A DNA stretch of 64,000 nt from Tenrec ecaudatus (GCF_050624435.1 NC_134537.1:123790086-123854085), one strand, 5' to 3'; numbered from the stretch's first letter, positions 11,919 to 24,825 are shown. Program-made: numbers and translations. The notes: a model not told the origin generated them from the sequence alone.

Positions 11919-12290
11919 GTCAAGCGCACCTTAGTCCTCAAAGTAATGTCCTTGTTTTGCAACACTCTAAAAAGGTCCTTGTGCAACAGATTGACCTAAT
12001 GCAGTGGATATTTTGACCTCTGGACTGCTGCTTCGATGATGAGCATTGGTTGAGCAAGACAAATCCTTGACAATTTCAACCTTTTCTCCATTGAGCATGA
12101 TGGTGCCCATTGGTCCAGTGGTGAGGATTTTGTTCTTTACACTGAGCTGTTATCCACACTGAAGGCTGCAATTTTTGATCCTTATCAGCAATTGCTTCAA
12201 GTTCTGCTTTCAGCAAGCAAGGATGTATCATCCGCACACCATAGGTTGTAACTAAGTCTTCCTCCAATCCTGAGGCCGGCGGTTTTGCTA
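11919..12290 (-). mobile_element. RTE LINE, right part, resumed after the pseudogene
   Basis: Resumes at caagcgcaccttagtcctca, the same tract found uninterrupted in the copies at 24.13 and 51.81 kb. It continues through gacaaatccttgacaatttc and ccattgagcatgatggtgcc. The right end is a 5' truncation. Confidence 0.8.
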
Positions 12291-12314
12291 GCTAATAATG
12301 TAAATAAGATGTAA

Positions 12315-13015
12315 GACACTGGGGTGGTGTTAGGGAGCTAGGGACAGGGAGTTGTCCCACCATGTCTGCAAAGGCCCCCATAGAGGAGATTGGAAAGAAA
12401 TCAGGCAGCTATTAGACACCCATGAAGACCCCAAACTGAGCATGCTCAAGCCCCCAAGCCAGGTGGGAGGGAGGTATACCTGGGTGGCCAAAACGAGGGC
12501 CAAGCTCATGACACCACCCAGGTAGGCTCAATCCAGCCCATGGGGTCAATCAATACCTTCAACCATGCCTTTCCCCAGCCAGGGGGTGGGCTAGAATAAA
12601 GACAGGGAGCACTCTGGGACACTCTTACCCTGCTCCTGGTCAGAGGCAGGTAGAGAGGGAGGGTTTCCTTGCTCTGTGTGGGTGCACTTGAGTACACTCC
12701 AGGCCTACTCAGGGCCCACAGCCTCTTGGCCCACATCCTATCAGCCTCTAGGGTTCTTGGGCTTCTGGCCTCCCGGGGTCCCCCCTAAGATCCACATGTG
12801 TGGGTGTTCTTTTCCATGTGGTTGTTCGGGCCCAGTTGTGACCCCCTTTGAGACTATAAAACCTGAAAGTTGTCCTGTCCTTCATAAAACCCACTTGGGT
12901 TACAAAATGGACTTTGACGTCCATTCTTTCATCATGCGAAGCCAAGAACCAAGGTATTACCCACTCCAGAAACCTCATATTGGGACCACGCCAAAAAAAA
13001 AAAAAAGGTATGGCA
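12315..13015 (+). mobile_element. Possible retroviral LTR, unassigned
   Basis: A GC-leaning block with gctagaataaagacaggg at 12590 (polyadenylation-like) and gactataaaacctgaaag at 12853 (TATA-like). It ends in an A14 run at 12991-13004. The composition differs from its flanks and suggests an LTR or another retro-copied transcript. There is no second copy in the window to define its ends. Confidence 0.35.
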
Positions 13016-14805
13016 GTCTAAGAGGGGAATCGTCTGTTTTTCCACCCCCTGAGGCTTGAACTGAGTGATTTCAGAGGTGGAATGGGGGAGCAGAAGTGGA
13101 GCCTATCTTGGGGACCTAGGGTCTTTGCTCTGGAAACTCCTCAGGCAAAGGAGAGAGTGCTGTAACGACAGCAACAGTGAGAGATAACAAGAAGGAGCGA
13201 ATGAGGGGTGTTAGCAAGGGAGGCAGCAGAACGCAGGTATTGTAAAGAACCCCTGCCGTGAGTTTGGGCCCCGTAGACGGAGATAACGAAGTGTCTTCAT
13301 GTAGAAGGCTTGCTGGCAGAATAGGGTACCTCTTGGCACTTTCGGACAGTGTTAAGAACTTGGTGACAGTTGCGCTCACTGACCAGAGGTCGTGGGGCTG
13401 AGAGGACAGGACGCGTAGAGAGAGGTGTGTTTGCAGGCACTGGTGAGGAAATGTCCTGATTGATAGCCAAGGCATTTCCGATCCTGAATTGTAAACCTGC
13501 TGCTTCTCTCATAAGACTCCTAATCCTGAGACCTGTCTGCGAGTGTTGGGTGAACCGGCTTGTGAACCAAGAGGAGATTAGACTCCCGCACCATGCCTTA
13601 TTTGCAACACCTTTCAGACTTACTAATCTTACAGCCTTCACTCATTTCCATTCTGATTCTGCATACTGTATGACCTCTGGCCCTGGGCTTTGGTAACACA
13701 TTGACTACGTCACCACAGAAGTCAGAGAGGTATTCCTGGAAGCTGTCTCTAGGCTTTCATGCCCTCGTAGGAACATGATGTAGAAGTGATTGATGAGAAC
13801 CACATCAGTATATCCCACTCCACTCAAACTAAATGTATTCATAACTCCATTTCTCTTTAGCTGGCACTCCAAAATGCCCATAATCACTCAATGCCCCCTG
13901 ACAGAAGGGGAAATGTGATCGAGTGGATGTGGATAGGTACAACTAGTTTAGCCAATTGTAGCTAATACATCTTACTTGTGCAAATTTACAAACCATTACC
14001 ATGGAAACACGATTCTAAGTCCTTCCTAGGTTTATGGAAAATGGGCCAGGGTTTGTGCAGAGCCTTGAAGGCACAGCTTCATAGTAAATCCACCTTTCTG
14101 CTCCAAGCCTATTTAGAGGATTGCCGCAACAGACAGTGAGACCTGGGAGCCATCCATGGGATGGGCCTGACAAGGCCTCCACCTTTAACAGGGTGCAGGC
14201 TTATCATGTTTCCATCATCCTCGGCTTCCAGTTCCACCAGTTTTACTGTCTAATGAAATCATGTATACTAAAAAGGAAAAAAAAAGTACTTTTACTATAA
14301 TTAATGTGTCACTAGAGTTTGTTCTCTTACATAGTTCCCAAAATTGGCACAGTATCTTCCATCACATATTTCTACTTACCATGTGACCTCCATGCTGTGG
14401 GATCTGGGCGGGCTGTGACTTACTTTCAAAGCTCATCCACCATGCTGTCCCTAAGTAGTAACATACCTTCCAGCGGGCTCTCTTGGGATACTTCTTCTTC
14501 CCGACTCACCGTGAAAAGCACAAGCTATAAGTGGGTCTACATGAAGAAGGACAGACAGTTACCTCCAATTTCCTAGCCATGGAAGACAGTTGCCCTGTAA
14601 GTAGCCTCACACCAGTTAAGCTAGCACTGAGTGGAGCAGACAACAGACAGGTTTAGGAGCAAAATAAAGCATGGTTATTAAGCTTTGGAGTGGTTTATTC
14701 TGCAGCAGTTGATAACCTATATATCACATACCCTCCCAAATCTACCCTCTCTGCTCAACCCAAACTGAACTTCTCCCCATATTACGAGCCTACCTTGTGA
14801 TGGCC
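13016..14805. other. No gene recognised
   Basis: Several overlapping open frames of 60-119 codons occur on both strands. None has a recognisable domain or flanking splice pattern. Confidence 0.45.
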
Positions 14806-14809
14806 TGAC

Positions 14810-15005
14810 CCAAATGCCCCCAGGCATTGTGATCTACCTGCTCCTAAATATCTCATTCAAACGTCCCTTTCTCCATGAAGCTCCTCTCATTATCAAGTTA
14901 GTTGTGATTCTTTTCTTTCATGTTTTCTTTTTTAGAATTTTGTTTCTATCACTTATATGGTACTTATTGCCTGAATTAATATTCTGCATATTTATCAACC
15001 CAGAC
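14810..15005 (+). mobile_element. L2 LINE relic, 3' end
   Basis: Order matches the L2 3' region: cctttctccatgaagctcct, then tctatcacttatatggtact and gcctgaattaatattctgca. Strongly diverged, consistent with an ancient mammalian insertion. Confidence 0.55.
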
Positions 15006-15102
15006 GGCTGAGTAGAAATCTATCACGATGACTCCTGAAGTGTCTGTCAGTCCTGTGTTTGTCTTCTTCCTTCTAGCAAAGTTTGTTGCACCACATAGTC
15101 TT

Positions 15103-15194
15103 TTTTTTAATCATTTTACTAGGGGCTCATACAACTCTTATCACAATCCATACATACATCAATTGTGTAAAGCACATCTGTACATTCATTGCCC
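15103..15194 (-). mobile_element. Very short L1 insertion with target duplication
   Basis: Contains only the last ~90 bp of the L1 family: poly-T, then attttactaggggctcatac to the tract ending tacattcattgcc. It is bracketed by caccacatagtctt (15089-15102) and caccgcatagtctt (15195-15208), a 13/14 match. This is an extreme 5' truncation. Confidence 0.9.
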
Positions 15195-15208
15195 ACACCG
15201 CATAGTCT

Positions 15209-16160
15209 TAGCTCATCTCCTGCCTATAAGCATCTTCAGCAAACCATGCAAAACACTGTGCCTTGAATGTAATACCCTCCATATATTATTCTATATAAAT
15301 TATGTGTTAAGACTGTAAAAAAATAAGTCTCTGAGTAATATAAGAGAATTGAGTCCAAAGAGAATTGGGAAGAGGGGATGCTTAAACTTTAAAACTGTAA
15401 ATGGCTGAGAAATCAGGTAACTTCTCAAACCAGGATCATGAAACCATACGATTTCTGGATCTGAGAACTTAGAGGTGATCTAACTGGGACCCACACTTTT
15501 GTGTACCAAAGAAGCTCCTGGGGCAGGGGGTGAGGGGGTGTTAGGCAATGGAGTACGAATTCTGGATCTCACCACCAGAGAGAGATTCCGATAAGTAGGT
15601 CTGGTGGGAGCTGATAAAATCTCCATTTTTAATGAGCCCATGAGGTGAGTCCGATGCAGGTCACCGGAGGACCACACTTTCAGAACTCTCTCTGGTCAGA
15701 CACCTCAGTCTGGGTCTAGTTTGTTCCCTCATGCTGTGACCACACAGCTTGTTGCCTTTTGACCTGGCAGGTGGGTGAGAAGGTGGGTAGGGAGAGCCAT
15801 GACTGGGGCTTTTCAAGAGAAATCACTTGTTTTTTAAAGCCAATGGGTGGTAGCAAAACCATACAAGGTATTAAACTAGAAATCAGCAGGGAGAGGAGGA
15901 GTCTGGTCAGAGAATCTTCTGTCGGGGTGTCCTTGGGCGGAGTGATCTGTCTCATCAGAGTTGAATAAATTGCTAATGGTGTGAAGCATTTGGCTGCTGT
16001 GGAGCCTCCACCCTTGGCTACTCTGTACCTACCAGGCCAACGTGGAATGTCATTTGGGAGTTGTGCTAGATTCTAAGACTACACTGTCTACTTCGTCTGC
16101 CACTCTCCTTCCCCACTCCACCCTCAGCCCCATACCTCGCCTCAACTGGGGTCAGCTTTT
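15209..16160. other. No gene recognised
   Basis: Mixed sequence between two L1 copies. No exon or repeat identified. Confidence 0.4.
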
Positions 16161-16164
16161 CAAG

Positions 16165-18730
16165 ATGTGGGGAGAGGGGGAGAAGATCATTCCCTTGCTG
16201 CCGTTCCAGCGAGGAGGTTACATGTAGACCTTGTCATCTGTTCCCACTTTTTCTCTCACCCTCCCTCCACCCTCCTGATATCGCCATTCTCACCACTGAT
16301 CCTGAGGGCCTCGTCTGTCTTGGATTGCCCGTATTTCCAGTTCCTATCCATGCCAGTGTACATCTCCCAGTCCAGCTGTTATGTATGGTAGAATTGGGAT
16401 CATGATAGTGGGGGTGGGGGGAGCATTCAAGAACTAGAGGAAAATTGTATGTGTCATCATTGCGACACTGCACTCTGACTGGTTCGTCACCTCCCCACAG
16501 CCCTTCTGCAAGAGGATGTCTAATTTCCCCCAGATGGGTCCTGCGTCCCCACTCTATACTCCCCCTCATTCACAATGCTATGATTTTTTTTCTTTGATGG
16601 CTGATACCTGATCCCTTTGATGCCTTGTCATCTCACAGGCTGGTGTGCATTTTCCATGTGGGCTTTGTTGTTTTTCAGTTAGATGGCCCCTTGTTTATCT
16701 TCCAGCCTGTGGGACCCCAGATTCCAAATATTTTGACAACTGGGCAACATCAGCTTTCTTCACCACACTTGCCCATGCACCCGCTTTGTCTTCAGCATTC
16801 GCGTCGGGGTAGGCTGGTGTGCTTCTTCCTTGTGGGCTTTGTTGTTTCTTAGCTAGATGGCCACCTGATTGCCTTCAAGCTTTTAAGACCCCTGATGCTA
16901 TATCATTTGATAGCCGGGTACCATCAGCTTTGTTCGCAACTTTTACTTATGCACCCACTTTGTCCTCAGTGATCTAGTCGGAACAGGCCAATGTGCTTCT
17001 TTCATGTGGATTTTGTTGTCTGTCAGCTAGATGACTGCTTGTTTATCTTCAGGTCCTTAAGACTTCAGGTGCTATATCTTCTGGTAGCTGGGCACCATCA
17101 GCTTTCTTCACCACATTACCTGTGCACCCATTGTCATCAGCAATCGTGCCAGGCAGGTGAGCATCTCAGACTGCTGAATTGTTAGAACAAAGTGTTCTTG
17201 TGTTGAGGGAGTACTTGAGCAGGAGCCCAATGTCCATCTGTTTCCTTAATACTAAACCTATAAATATATGTATATAGGTCTGTTCCCCCCTCCTAATATA
17301 TATTTATATTATACAATATATAATATATATTTACATCTTTATATGTCTGTATTTAAATCTCTATGACTACCCTTTGCCTCCTAGTTCTTTCCTCTGTTTC
17401 TTTGTACTTTCCTCTTGTCCCACTGTCATGTTCTGCCTTCATTTGGATTTTAGGAATTCCTCTCGGTTACATTGCTCTTGATCCAGCCCTGCCAGATCTC
17501 CCACACCTCCTTGAGACTGATTTTGGATCACTTGTTATTCCCTTGTCCCTGGGCTTGTTAACACCCTCTTCCTTTCCCCTGCCACCCCTACCCCCATGTG
17601 CCTCCGGAACTGTCATCCCGTTGTTCTCTCTTCTGGCTTGTTTATTCCGTCTATCCCTTCCAGGTAGACATGCTATGTATTATCACAAGACTGGGTACCA
17701 CGAAGCAACAACAGAAAGTAAAACAATAGCTACAACAACAACACACACACACACACATAAACGTATGAATAGTTCAGTGTCTGTTTTCCTTCACAGGTGC
17801 TTTCCAGTCAAGTCTGATGGGGTGCCACGCAGTGGCACTGCCTCTATCCCTGGGGACTTCGTTGCTCTGCCCCCCCTGCTGCTCTGCTGCATGCCCCCAG
17901 AGGCTGGCTTCAGCGTGGTGAGCTCACGGCAGCCACAGTTCCCGCTGTTTATCTAATATTGTCCCCAATGGTGCTATGGGTCAATGAGGAATGCTGTGTC
18001 CCATGGTGGGGCTGGCTCTGTGGCAATCTCTGTGCATTGCTTTTCTGAGCAGGAACATTGTCCTCAGGGCTTGGTGAGTCAAGATGTGCATCACTTTTAT
18101 TTTTTTCCCCTATGCTCCTCCTTGGCTCCTGTGCACTCCGACCAAACCAGTCCCTCTTCCCCTCTTCTTGAGCTGCAGTGTCAGTGCTGTCCTCTGAAGT
18201 GAATTCTTCTTGGGGGGAGGGTGGTGCCGTCCAGTTAGTTGGTAATGGGGTTGGCCCCTCAGGCCTCTCTATTGGTTCCCTGCTTCATGTCAATGTGTTG
18301 TGTTCTTGTCTTGGAGTTCCGGGTTGAAGTCTTGTCTCTCTTTCCCTGTGAAAACATAATCAATACCCTCCCCCTGTGTGGGTTAGTGCCCTGTTCCCCC
18401 GGCTACCCATACCTTTTTCCATCCCTTTTAATGGGCTACCATATGTATCCCATATGTATCCCTGGGTTTAGTCTGGCCCCTGCCATATTACCTGGGCCTC
18501 ACTCCAGGGACGTTTGTATACAGCATCTTCTTCCCTAGGCCCCTTTTGATTTTTTTTTTTTTTTTAGCTTACCTCAGCGGACTCATGTAGTACTTGTCCT
18601 TTTGTGCTTGGCTTGCTTCACTTGAAGCTACCATTCCTTGTGATCAGTCCCCAATGTCAGGCCCTTCTGAAATCTTCAGCATTTCCCCCCATGGTTATGC
18701 AATTTTCAGTTTTATAAATACCTCCATCAA
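16165..18730 (-). mobile_element. L1 LINE with long 3' UTR, 3' end missing
   Basis: Antisense homology to the plus-strand L1 copies at 40.8 and 44.6 kb runs through this block. It includes three imperfect reiterations of a tract like ttccatgtgggctttgttg (about 16655, 16830 and 17000). Near 18590 comes the conserved L1 tract gtacttgtccttttgtgctt. More than 2 kb of noncoding sequence thus lies between that tract and the element end. The terminal 3' part and poly-A are absent on the left. Embedded simple sequence includes an AT-rich stretch (17255-17350) and a short CA run (17740-17756). Confidence 0.8.
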
Positions 18731-18733
18731 TCC

Positions 18734-18925
18734 GAAAAGCCAAACTCGCTGCCATCAGGTCGATACCAAATCATAGGGACCCTATAGGACAAGGTAGAAC
18801 TGCCCCTGTGAGTTTCCCAGATGGTAACTGTTTATGGAAAGCCCTATCTTTCTCCCTCAGAGTATCTGGCGGTTTCAAGCCCCTGCTATTGCAGATCATA
18901 GCCCTGCATAACCACTAGGACACAG
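18734..18925 (-). mobile_element. AfroSINE
   Basis: Nearly complete: aactcgctgccatcaggtcg, ccctataggacaaggtagaa and ctggcggtttcaagcccctg. It ends in a remnant of the tRNA-like head (aaccactaggac) and abuts the L1 to its left. Confidence 0.9.
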
Positions 18926-19139
18926 ATAAGTGACTTCTACCATGTGACGAGGACTCCGAGAAACTTGAATATTGGAATGGTATGCAGTAGTATACACATA
19001 TAACCCCAAAGATGAAAGAATCCCTAACCTTTCCTCAGACTCCCTTGAGAGTAAAATTGCAGAACTCTTGTCACTGGCCTTGCACTTGCGATAGCTTGCT
19101 TGCATTTGTGTCAGTATTGTACAGAGCGCCCTGACTATG

Positions 19140-19292
19140 TGAGCTCATGTCACCCTATTCAACAATACTGTGAGATGGGTATTATTGACGGATTAAGAAG
19201 CTAAGCCTTTAAGAGGCTTAGTGACTCATCTAGGGTCATTGAACTAATAAGTGATAGCAGGGATTTAGCCTCTGACTTTTGATACCCATCCC
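19140..19292 (-). mobile_element. MIR SINE relic
   Basis: Shows the antisense MIR order: aatactgtgagatgggtatt, ggcttagtgactcatctagg, then agtgatagcagggatttagc. Confidence 0.75.
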
Positions 19293-19387
19293 AGGCCCCG
19301 TTTCACTGTGTCATGTTGCCATTTACTCTGTATGGGAGTCAAACGGGAGCCACAGCGCTCCTTTTGCAAGGGGTTTCGTGAGTCTGG

Positions 19388-19445
19388 GCAGAGCCCTGGT
19401 GGTCCTACTGGGTAAGGCTATACCGCCTCAGAAAGCCTATACAGG
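19388..19445 (+). mobile_element. AfroSINE head fragment
   Basis: Only gagccctggtggtcctactg and the following bases resemble the SINE start. Confidence 0.4.
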
Positions 19446-20399
19446 GTGGCTGGAGTAGGGCTCAAATTCATGGCCCTGGCTTTGATTTGGTTTGGTGCAA
19501 ATACCATAATTGACCAAAGACCCTGAAATCCCCTCTGCATTTGCTGAGGCCACATTTCCCACAGGGTGCTCCTGGCCAGTGACTGAGAACGGCCATAGCA
19601 TTAATTGCAAGTTCCTTCCCGGGAGACTGAGACTCCACTGATGGATGACCGTCTCAATGACCCCCCCCCCCTCTGCCATGCTGGACTTTCTGTAGATTAC
19701 TCACCAGTAGAGGATACTTCTGTTCAAAGTTGCTTCCCTCTCCTTTTCTTGGGGCCAGATTTGAACTGTGATCTGATGGACCTTTCGGCCTGCCTGCAGC
19801 TCTCTAAGAGAACCCTTGGCTGCTGCTTCTTGGAGGGCATAGCCTAGCATCCTACACCCTGCATCCTTAGTTGCTGAGACCCCGACAAAGTGTATCTCCA
19901 AGCTCAGGGACCCGAAGGAGAATCTAGTATTCAGAGGATCTAGTGAAGTACAGATTACACTGGAAGGCCAAAGATAGAAAGATGGAAGAATTTCTACATG
20001 CATACCAATGCTTGAAAGAATCTGTCTGGAGACATGCAGGGACCTTCAAGGTTAAGGCTACGTAGGAAGGCTGGCACTGACACAGATGTGTTTGCATGGG
20101 TTGTCTTCTTGAAATAGTCAGGAGGAAATGATTATTCCTAAGCAGTGAGACCTGAGGGAAGCCTGATCTCTCTGGTGAAGATGAGGCATTCTTACTTAGC
20201 TTTCTGTACCTCTCTCAGGCTTCCCCAAACCATTGTCCTCCTGATCATCCAATAAGCAAGGTAAGCATGGCCTTCTTTGGAACAACTTCATGTGCATTTC
20301 ACATGAGAAGCAGTTCAGTAGCACCCACTTTCAAGGTGCCCGGGCACATCCCATATCTGCCATACCTTAGATGGGCCTCTGTCTTACATACTCTCCTTC
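19446..20399. other. No gene recognised
   Basis: Contains a C10 run near 19663. Otherwise nothing assignable. Confidence 0.4.
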
Positions 20400-20404
20400 C
20401 CTGA

Positions 20405-20976
20405 TGTGTTAGTCTGGGTCGACTAGAGAAACAAATTCATAGAGACACATATGTGTATAAGAAAGAGGTTTATATATAAGAGTAATTGAATATTGAGGAA
20501 ACATCCCAGTCCAGATCAAGTCCATATGTCTGATATTAGCCCATATGTCCGATACCAATCTATAAAGTCCTCTTCAGACTCATGAAACACATGCAATGAT
20601 ACTGAATGCAGGAGGATCACAGGCCAGTGGGTGGGAAGTCTTGTGGATCCAGTGGTGTTGTAAGCATCTCTGGCAGGGTTCTCTACGTGGCTTCTCCGGC
20701 TCCAGAGGTCTGGTTACACCAGCTTAGGTTCATGTGGCTTCTACAGCTCAGGGCACTAGCATTTATCCATGTGTCTCATCAGCTGCAATGTCTCCCAGGG
20801 AGTGAGCAGAGAGAGAAGTGTCTTCCGCCTCCAAGGAAAACCCAGGAATTCACAGAATCCTCCGGGGAAGGCCATGCCCACACAGAGGCTATACCTCAAT
20901 TGACAGACTAGACTCCACCCCTTCACTCTTAATCCTCTCAGGTCCCAGATTAACACCAGATAATGTAACTATCACA
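20405..20976 (-). mobile_element. Solo LTR, five-copy family, copy 2
   Basis: Runs from TGTGTTAGTC to ATCACA and is flanked by a perfect 5-bp duplication, cctga, at 20400-20404 and 20977-20981. The TG...CA ends and 5-bp duplication are what retroviral integrase of the ERVL/MaLR kind leaves. At 572 bp it is the longest copy here. There is no internal retroviral sequence. Orientation is inferred from MaLR-like ends. Confidence 0.92.
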
Positions 20977-20981
20977 CCTGA

Positions 20982-23105
20982 GTCTTGAAGCTAGCAGAGC
21001 ATTCGGGTGTTCACGCTCCAAATCCAAATCCATGCTGAGTGAGCCCTGATGTACCAGTACTGTCGAATAGACATCATCCCGTGCCAGGGAACCACGACAA
21101 AGCACTGTGGGACTAAGACAGTTTGTTTTACTGAAAATCAAGTAAGTTATACATTTACCACTGTGGTAATGCTCCCTTATACAAATGTACAAGAGTCATC
21201 TTCCTGCAGGTCACCGATTAATGCAGGTGTGGCTTCAGGCAGCAGAATATTGTTCTCAACCATCACCAAGTGACATGCCACCACCACCACCCACCCCACC
21301 ACCCACTGCCTACTACTCTGCCCCATGCACTTTCCCACGTCTCAACCCTCATAGGATTCTCCCTACTCAACTCAAAGTGGATTGGACTATTGGTCTCTCT
21401 TACTTGCTTTCCCTTCCCGCGAAAGAACACTTGACGTTCCACCGACGTCAGGCTTGTGATTTGACTGGGCCAATAAAACTGTGAGCAGAAGTGCATATGG
21501 TACCTTGGAGTCAAACCCTTTAGTGCTAGCTTGCGGTTCCCCGGTGCACGTGTTCCTCTGACGTGAGCTTGCCATCTTCCTAGGGATGAGCTGCCCCTCT
21601 CACCCAGGCACTCGAATAAGGGACACAATCTGTGGAGCACACGGCGGGCCTGTCAGGAGAGTGAAAGATAAGCTTTTGTTGTGATGTGTCACTGAGATTG
21701 CTGAGTCGACGTTACCGGCATCAGCGGACGAATGCACCTCTCCTCTGAAAGTGCTTGTGTGTCAGTTTATATAATGTTTTGTCTCTACATAAAAAAAATC
21801 ACAGTTTCCCAACTCAAGTTTTTAAAATCTTTAGAAACAAAAAACACATCTTATAGTCCCAACAATCTTAGGCCGGTACTGTGCACAAGATAAGGTGCCC
21901 AGTAAGTGAGGAGTAGGGGCCGAGCAACTGGTCCCTGTAAAGGAGAACAGTTGAAGCAGACTAGTTGACCTCAGGTTTCACCCCAGCCACAGTGTTTTCC
22001 CCTCTTGTTCTACTCATTTTAACATGCACGTGAACGATATGTGGCATGCGCTACCTCGGGACGCAGGCCATCACCCAGGAGGCAGAGATTTCAGAAATTT
22101 GGAACTATTGAAGCTGCAGTGACCTCTCCAGATCACCATCAAGTAGCGGTGCTGGGCAAAGGGGGAATTCCAGTGCAGTCTGGTAGACTGACTCACTTGA
22201 AAAAGGGGGCCACACAAGAAGAGAGTCCCCAAATGTTTCCAACAATGAGCCCAAGTGACCAGAACCCCACCTGTATGTATCCTGCCTGCATCTCAAAAGG
22301 AGAACCACGTTGAAGAACAGGCTCCTATGTTAATATAAAGTGTCAGCAAGAGTACAAATTGGGTCCTTGCGAAATACATTTTAATAGCTTTTAGTTTAGC
22401 AGAGTGCAATGTTGTAATTAATTATATTCAGTCAGTGAGAAAATTGACACTGAGCATATTAAGTGAAGTCCAAACATTATGTAGCCCCAGTTTTCAGGCC
22501 AAAGATATATCACTCAGTTTGGGCTATCCCAGAACCCACCTGATAAGGTTTGGGGTTTTGAACTTAGCAAGCTCAAGAAACAAATGTATTCTCACAGAGA
22601 CAGGTGAGCCCCAAATAGCCTGAAGACTTTGGGCACTAGGGCAGAAGTTTGGAAGCATCAAGAATAAGGTGGTAGGGCGATTAAGTAAGACGTCTTATGC
22701 TACAATGTTTAGGAGAGACTGAGTTCTAGGATCAAATAGATGCTAGATCATCAACTGCAAATTCTCTGAGATGATATTTATCTCTGTACACTCTTCATCT
22801 GTACACATCACAATCACAAATACTTTCACATGCAGAACGCACAGGTACACGTGTACCGTCATGCGCACACCACCTACACACTCCAGCACCTGCGACTGTG
22901 GCTAATGCAGTGGAGTGACTGCACGAGGGCTTGCATTTAGAAAGAAACCCCAACCCCTTACTGACTACCTGTGCCAACCAGCTAGTGACCGGTAACTTGA
23001 AAATGGCTATAGCATACCATTCCCTAGGATTAGGAAGGTAGGACCTAGGAGATGAAAACAGATGTCATTTGTTAAGTGCCTTTTGGGTTGCAGGTCTCTC
23101 CAACT
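20982..23105. other. No gene recognised
   Basis: About 2 kb with scattered small open frames, including one of 125 codons (minus, 21263-21640) rich in W and G from CA/CC repeats. I see no coding signature. Confidence 0.45.
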
Positions 23106-23109
23106 CAGA

Positions 23110-23228
23110 GTGCTGGCTATAATTATCCCTCATTCACAGACGTGGAAACTGAGGTTCAGAAAGATTAGTCACATAGCTGCTAAGAATCAGAACCAGGCCT
23201 TGAACTTAGAACTTTTCATTCCAAATGT
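23110..23228 (-). mobile_element. MIR SINE relic
   Basis: Antisense MIR core: cacagacgtggaaactgagg, ttcagaaagattagtcacat, then agaatcagaaccaggccttg. Confidence 0.8.
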
Positions 23229-23229
23229 A

Positions 23230-23699
23230 GTGCTCTTTCGATTCTATTAGGGACTCCCCACGTGAAAACTCTCAGAAACCTATAGATTCAGCCCTCTGAT
23301 GGGAATATATGCTCACATACTGGTGATCCCACCAGGCAGGAGTCCTGAGGTCAGAAGGGAGAATGGAGGAGGAGCAAAAGTGGAGGAAGGCCATGGGTGG
23401 CTTCACGCACCCAGTTTCAGCATCTCTCTGAGGTGATGTACCAACTCTAGGCTCTGCCTCTAGGGGCACGAGGTGAAAAACGAACGATCCAAGTCCCACC
23501 CACTTCTCCTGGCATATAGTCCAGTTTTATCACGTAGGGAAACTTGAAACCCTGGAAGGAGAGAGTGAATATGCACTTGGGAGGGAGGGGTTATCAGAGT
23601 GGCCGTAGGACAGGGACAGTAAGTATCTCTTTCTCAAGCACTTGTTGACATAGCTGTGTTGTGATCTGAGAAGGAGAGAAACACCAGTGGAGCTCAGAC
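23230..23699. other. No gene recognised
   Basis: No repeat or exon identified. The frames here are short. Confidence 0.4.
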
Positions 23700-24755
23700 T
23701 ATAGCAACAGTAGATGCTATAGAATTGGTTCCAACTCACAGCGAACCTGTGTACAACAGAAACGCCTCCCGGGTCTGCCATCCTCACAATTTTTCTGCTG
23801 CTCAATCCCATTATTGCAGCCACTGTGTCAGTTCCGTTTTCTCTGACCTTCCACTTTACCCAGCATGATGTCCTTTTCCAGGGACCAATCTCTTCTGATA
23901 ACGGCCAACATCCATGGGACGAAGTCTTGCCATCCTTGCTTCCAAGGAGCATTCTGGCTGTACATGTCCCAAAACAAACCTCTTTATTCTTGTGGAGGTC
24001 CTGGTACTTTCAATAGTATTTGCCAGCGCCGTAGTTCAAATGCACCATTTCTTCCGTGGTCTTCCTCATCTAATGTCCAGCTTTTCCTTGCATATGAGGT
24101 AACTGAAGATACTATGACTTGAGTCAGGGGCACCTTAGTCCTCAAAGCGGCATTTTTGTCTTGTGCAGCAGATCTGCCCTGTGTTCCTTCCGTGAGCCTT
24201 GACAGCTTCACTCTATTCTCCAGATTTGGGGTTCCTTTACATTGAGTTGCAATTCACACGGAAGGCTGTCGTCTTTGATTCCCATCAACCAATGCTTCAA
24301 GTCCTCCTTGTTTTCAGCAATCAGGGTTGTATCATCTCCATATGGAAGGTTAACAAGTCTTCCTTGTTCCTATTATTTATTAGTGGAATTTTGCAGGTGT
24401 TTTATTCTCATATTGAGTCATGTCCCAAATGCAAATGAAATTCCCAAATACCTTATCGTATCCACATGAAGGTCGACTCTTCTTCAATGAGGCAGCTCTT
24501 CTCCCAGTCTAGTCTGGATCACTTCTAACCTGAGGGGCTTATCGCCTGACCCTGTAGCTGACAAGGTTGTGCTGCTCTGCATACGTTTACCAGTGGCTGA
24601 TCCCTTACAAGTAGACAGTCTATCCCTTCTTCCATAGTCTGTTCTGAGTCTGAGAGCTCCACTAAACCCTGTCTACCATGGATGACTCTTCGGGTACTCA
24701 AAATACCGGTGGCATCGCTTTCACCACCACAGCACCACGCAAGCCACCACAGTAT
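23700..24755 (-). mobile_element. RTE (BovB-type) LINE fragment, longest copy
   Basis: Begins near the 3' end (aactcacagcgaacctgtgt) and extends about 1 kb into the reverse transcriptase C-terminal half. It includes the tract caccttagtcctcaaag that is interrupted in the 10-12 kb copy. The minus-strand frames are broken by stops. It ends at the tetranucleotide run. Confidence 0.8.

Positions 24756-24824
<69 letters not shown>
24756..24824 (+). repeat. (GACA)17 microsatellite
   Basis: Seventeen uninterrupted GACA units. The long frames translating to DRQT or CLSV repeats arise from it and are not genes. It sits at the 5' truncation point of the RTE copy. Confidence 0.98.

Positions 24825-24825
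<1 letters not shown>

Noticed and set aside
17363..17956. A 197-codon frame on the plus strand
   Set aside because: It lies wholly in antisense L1 3' UTR sequence and includes a CA repeat translated as HTHTH.
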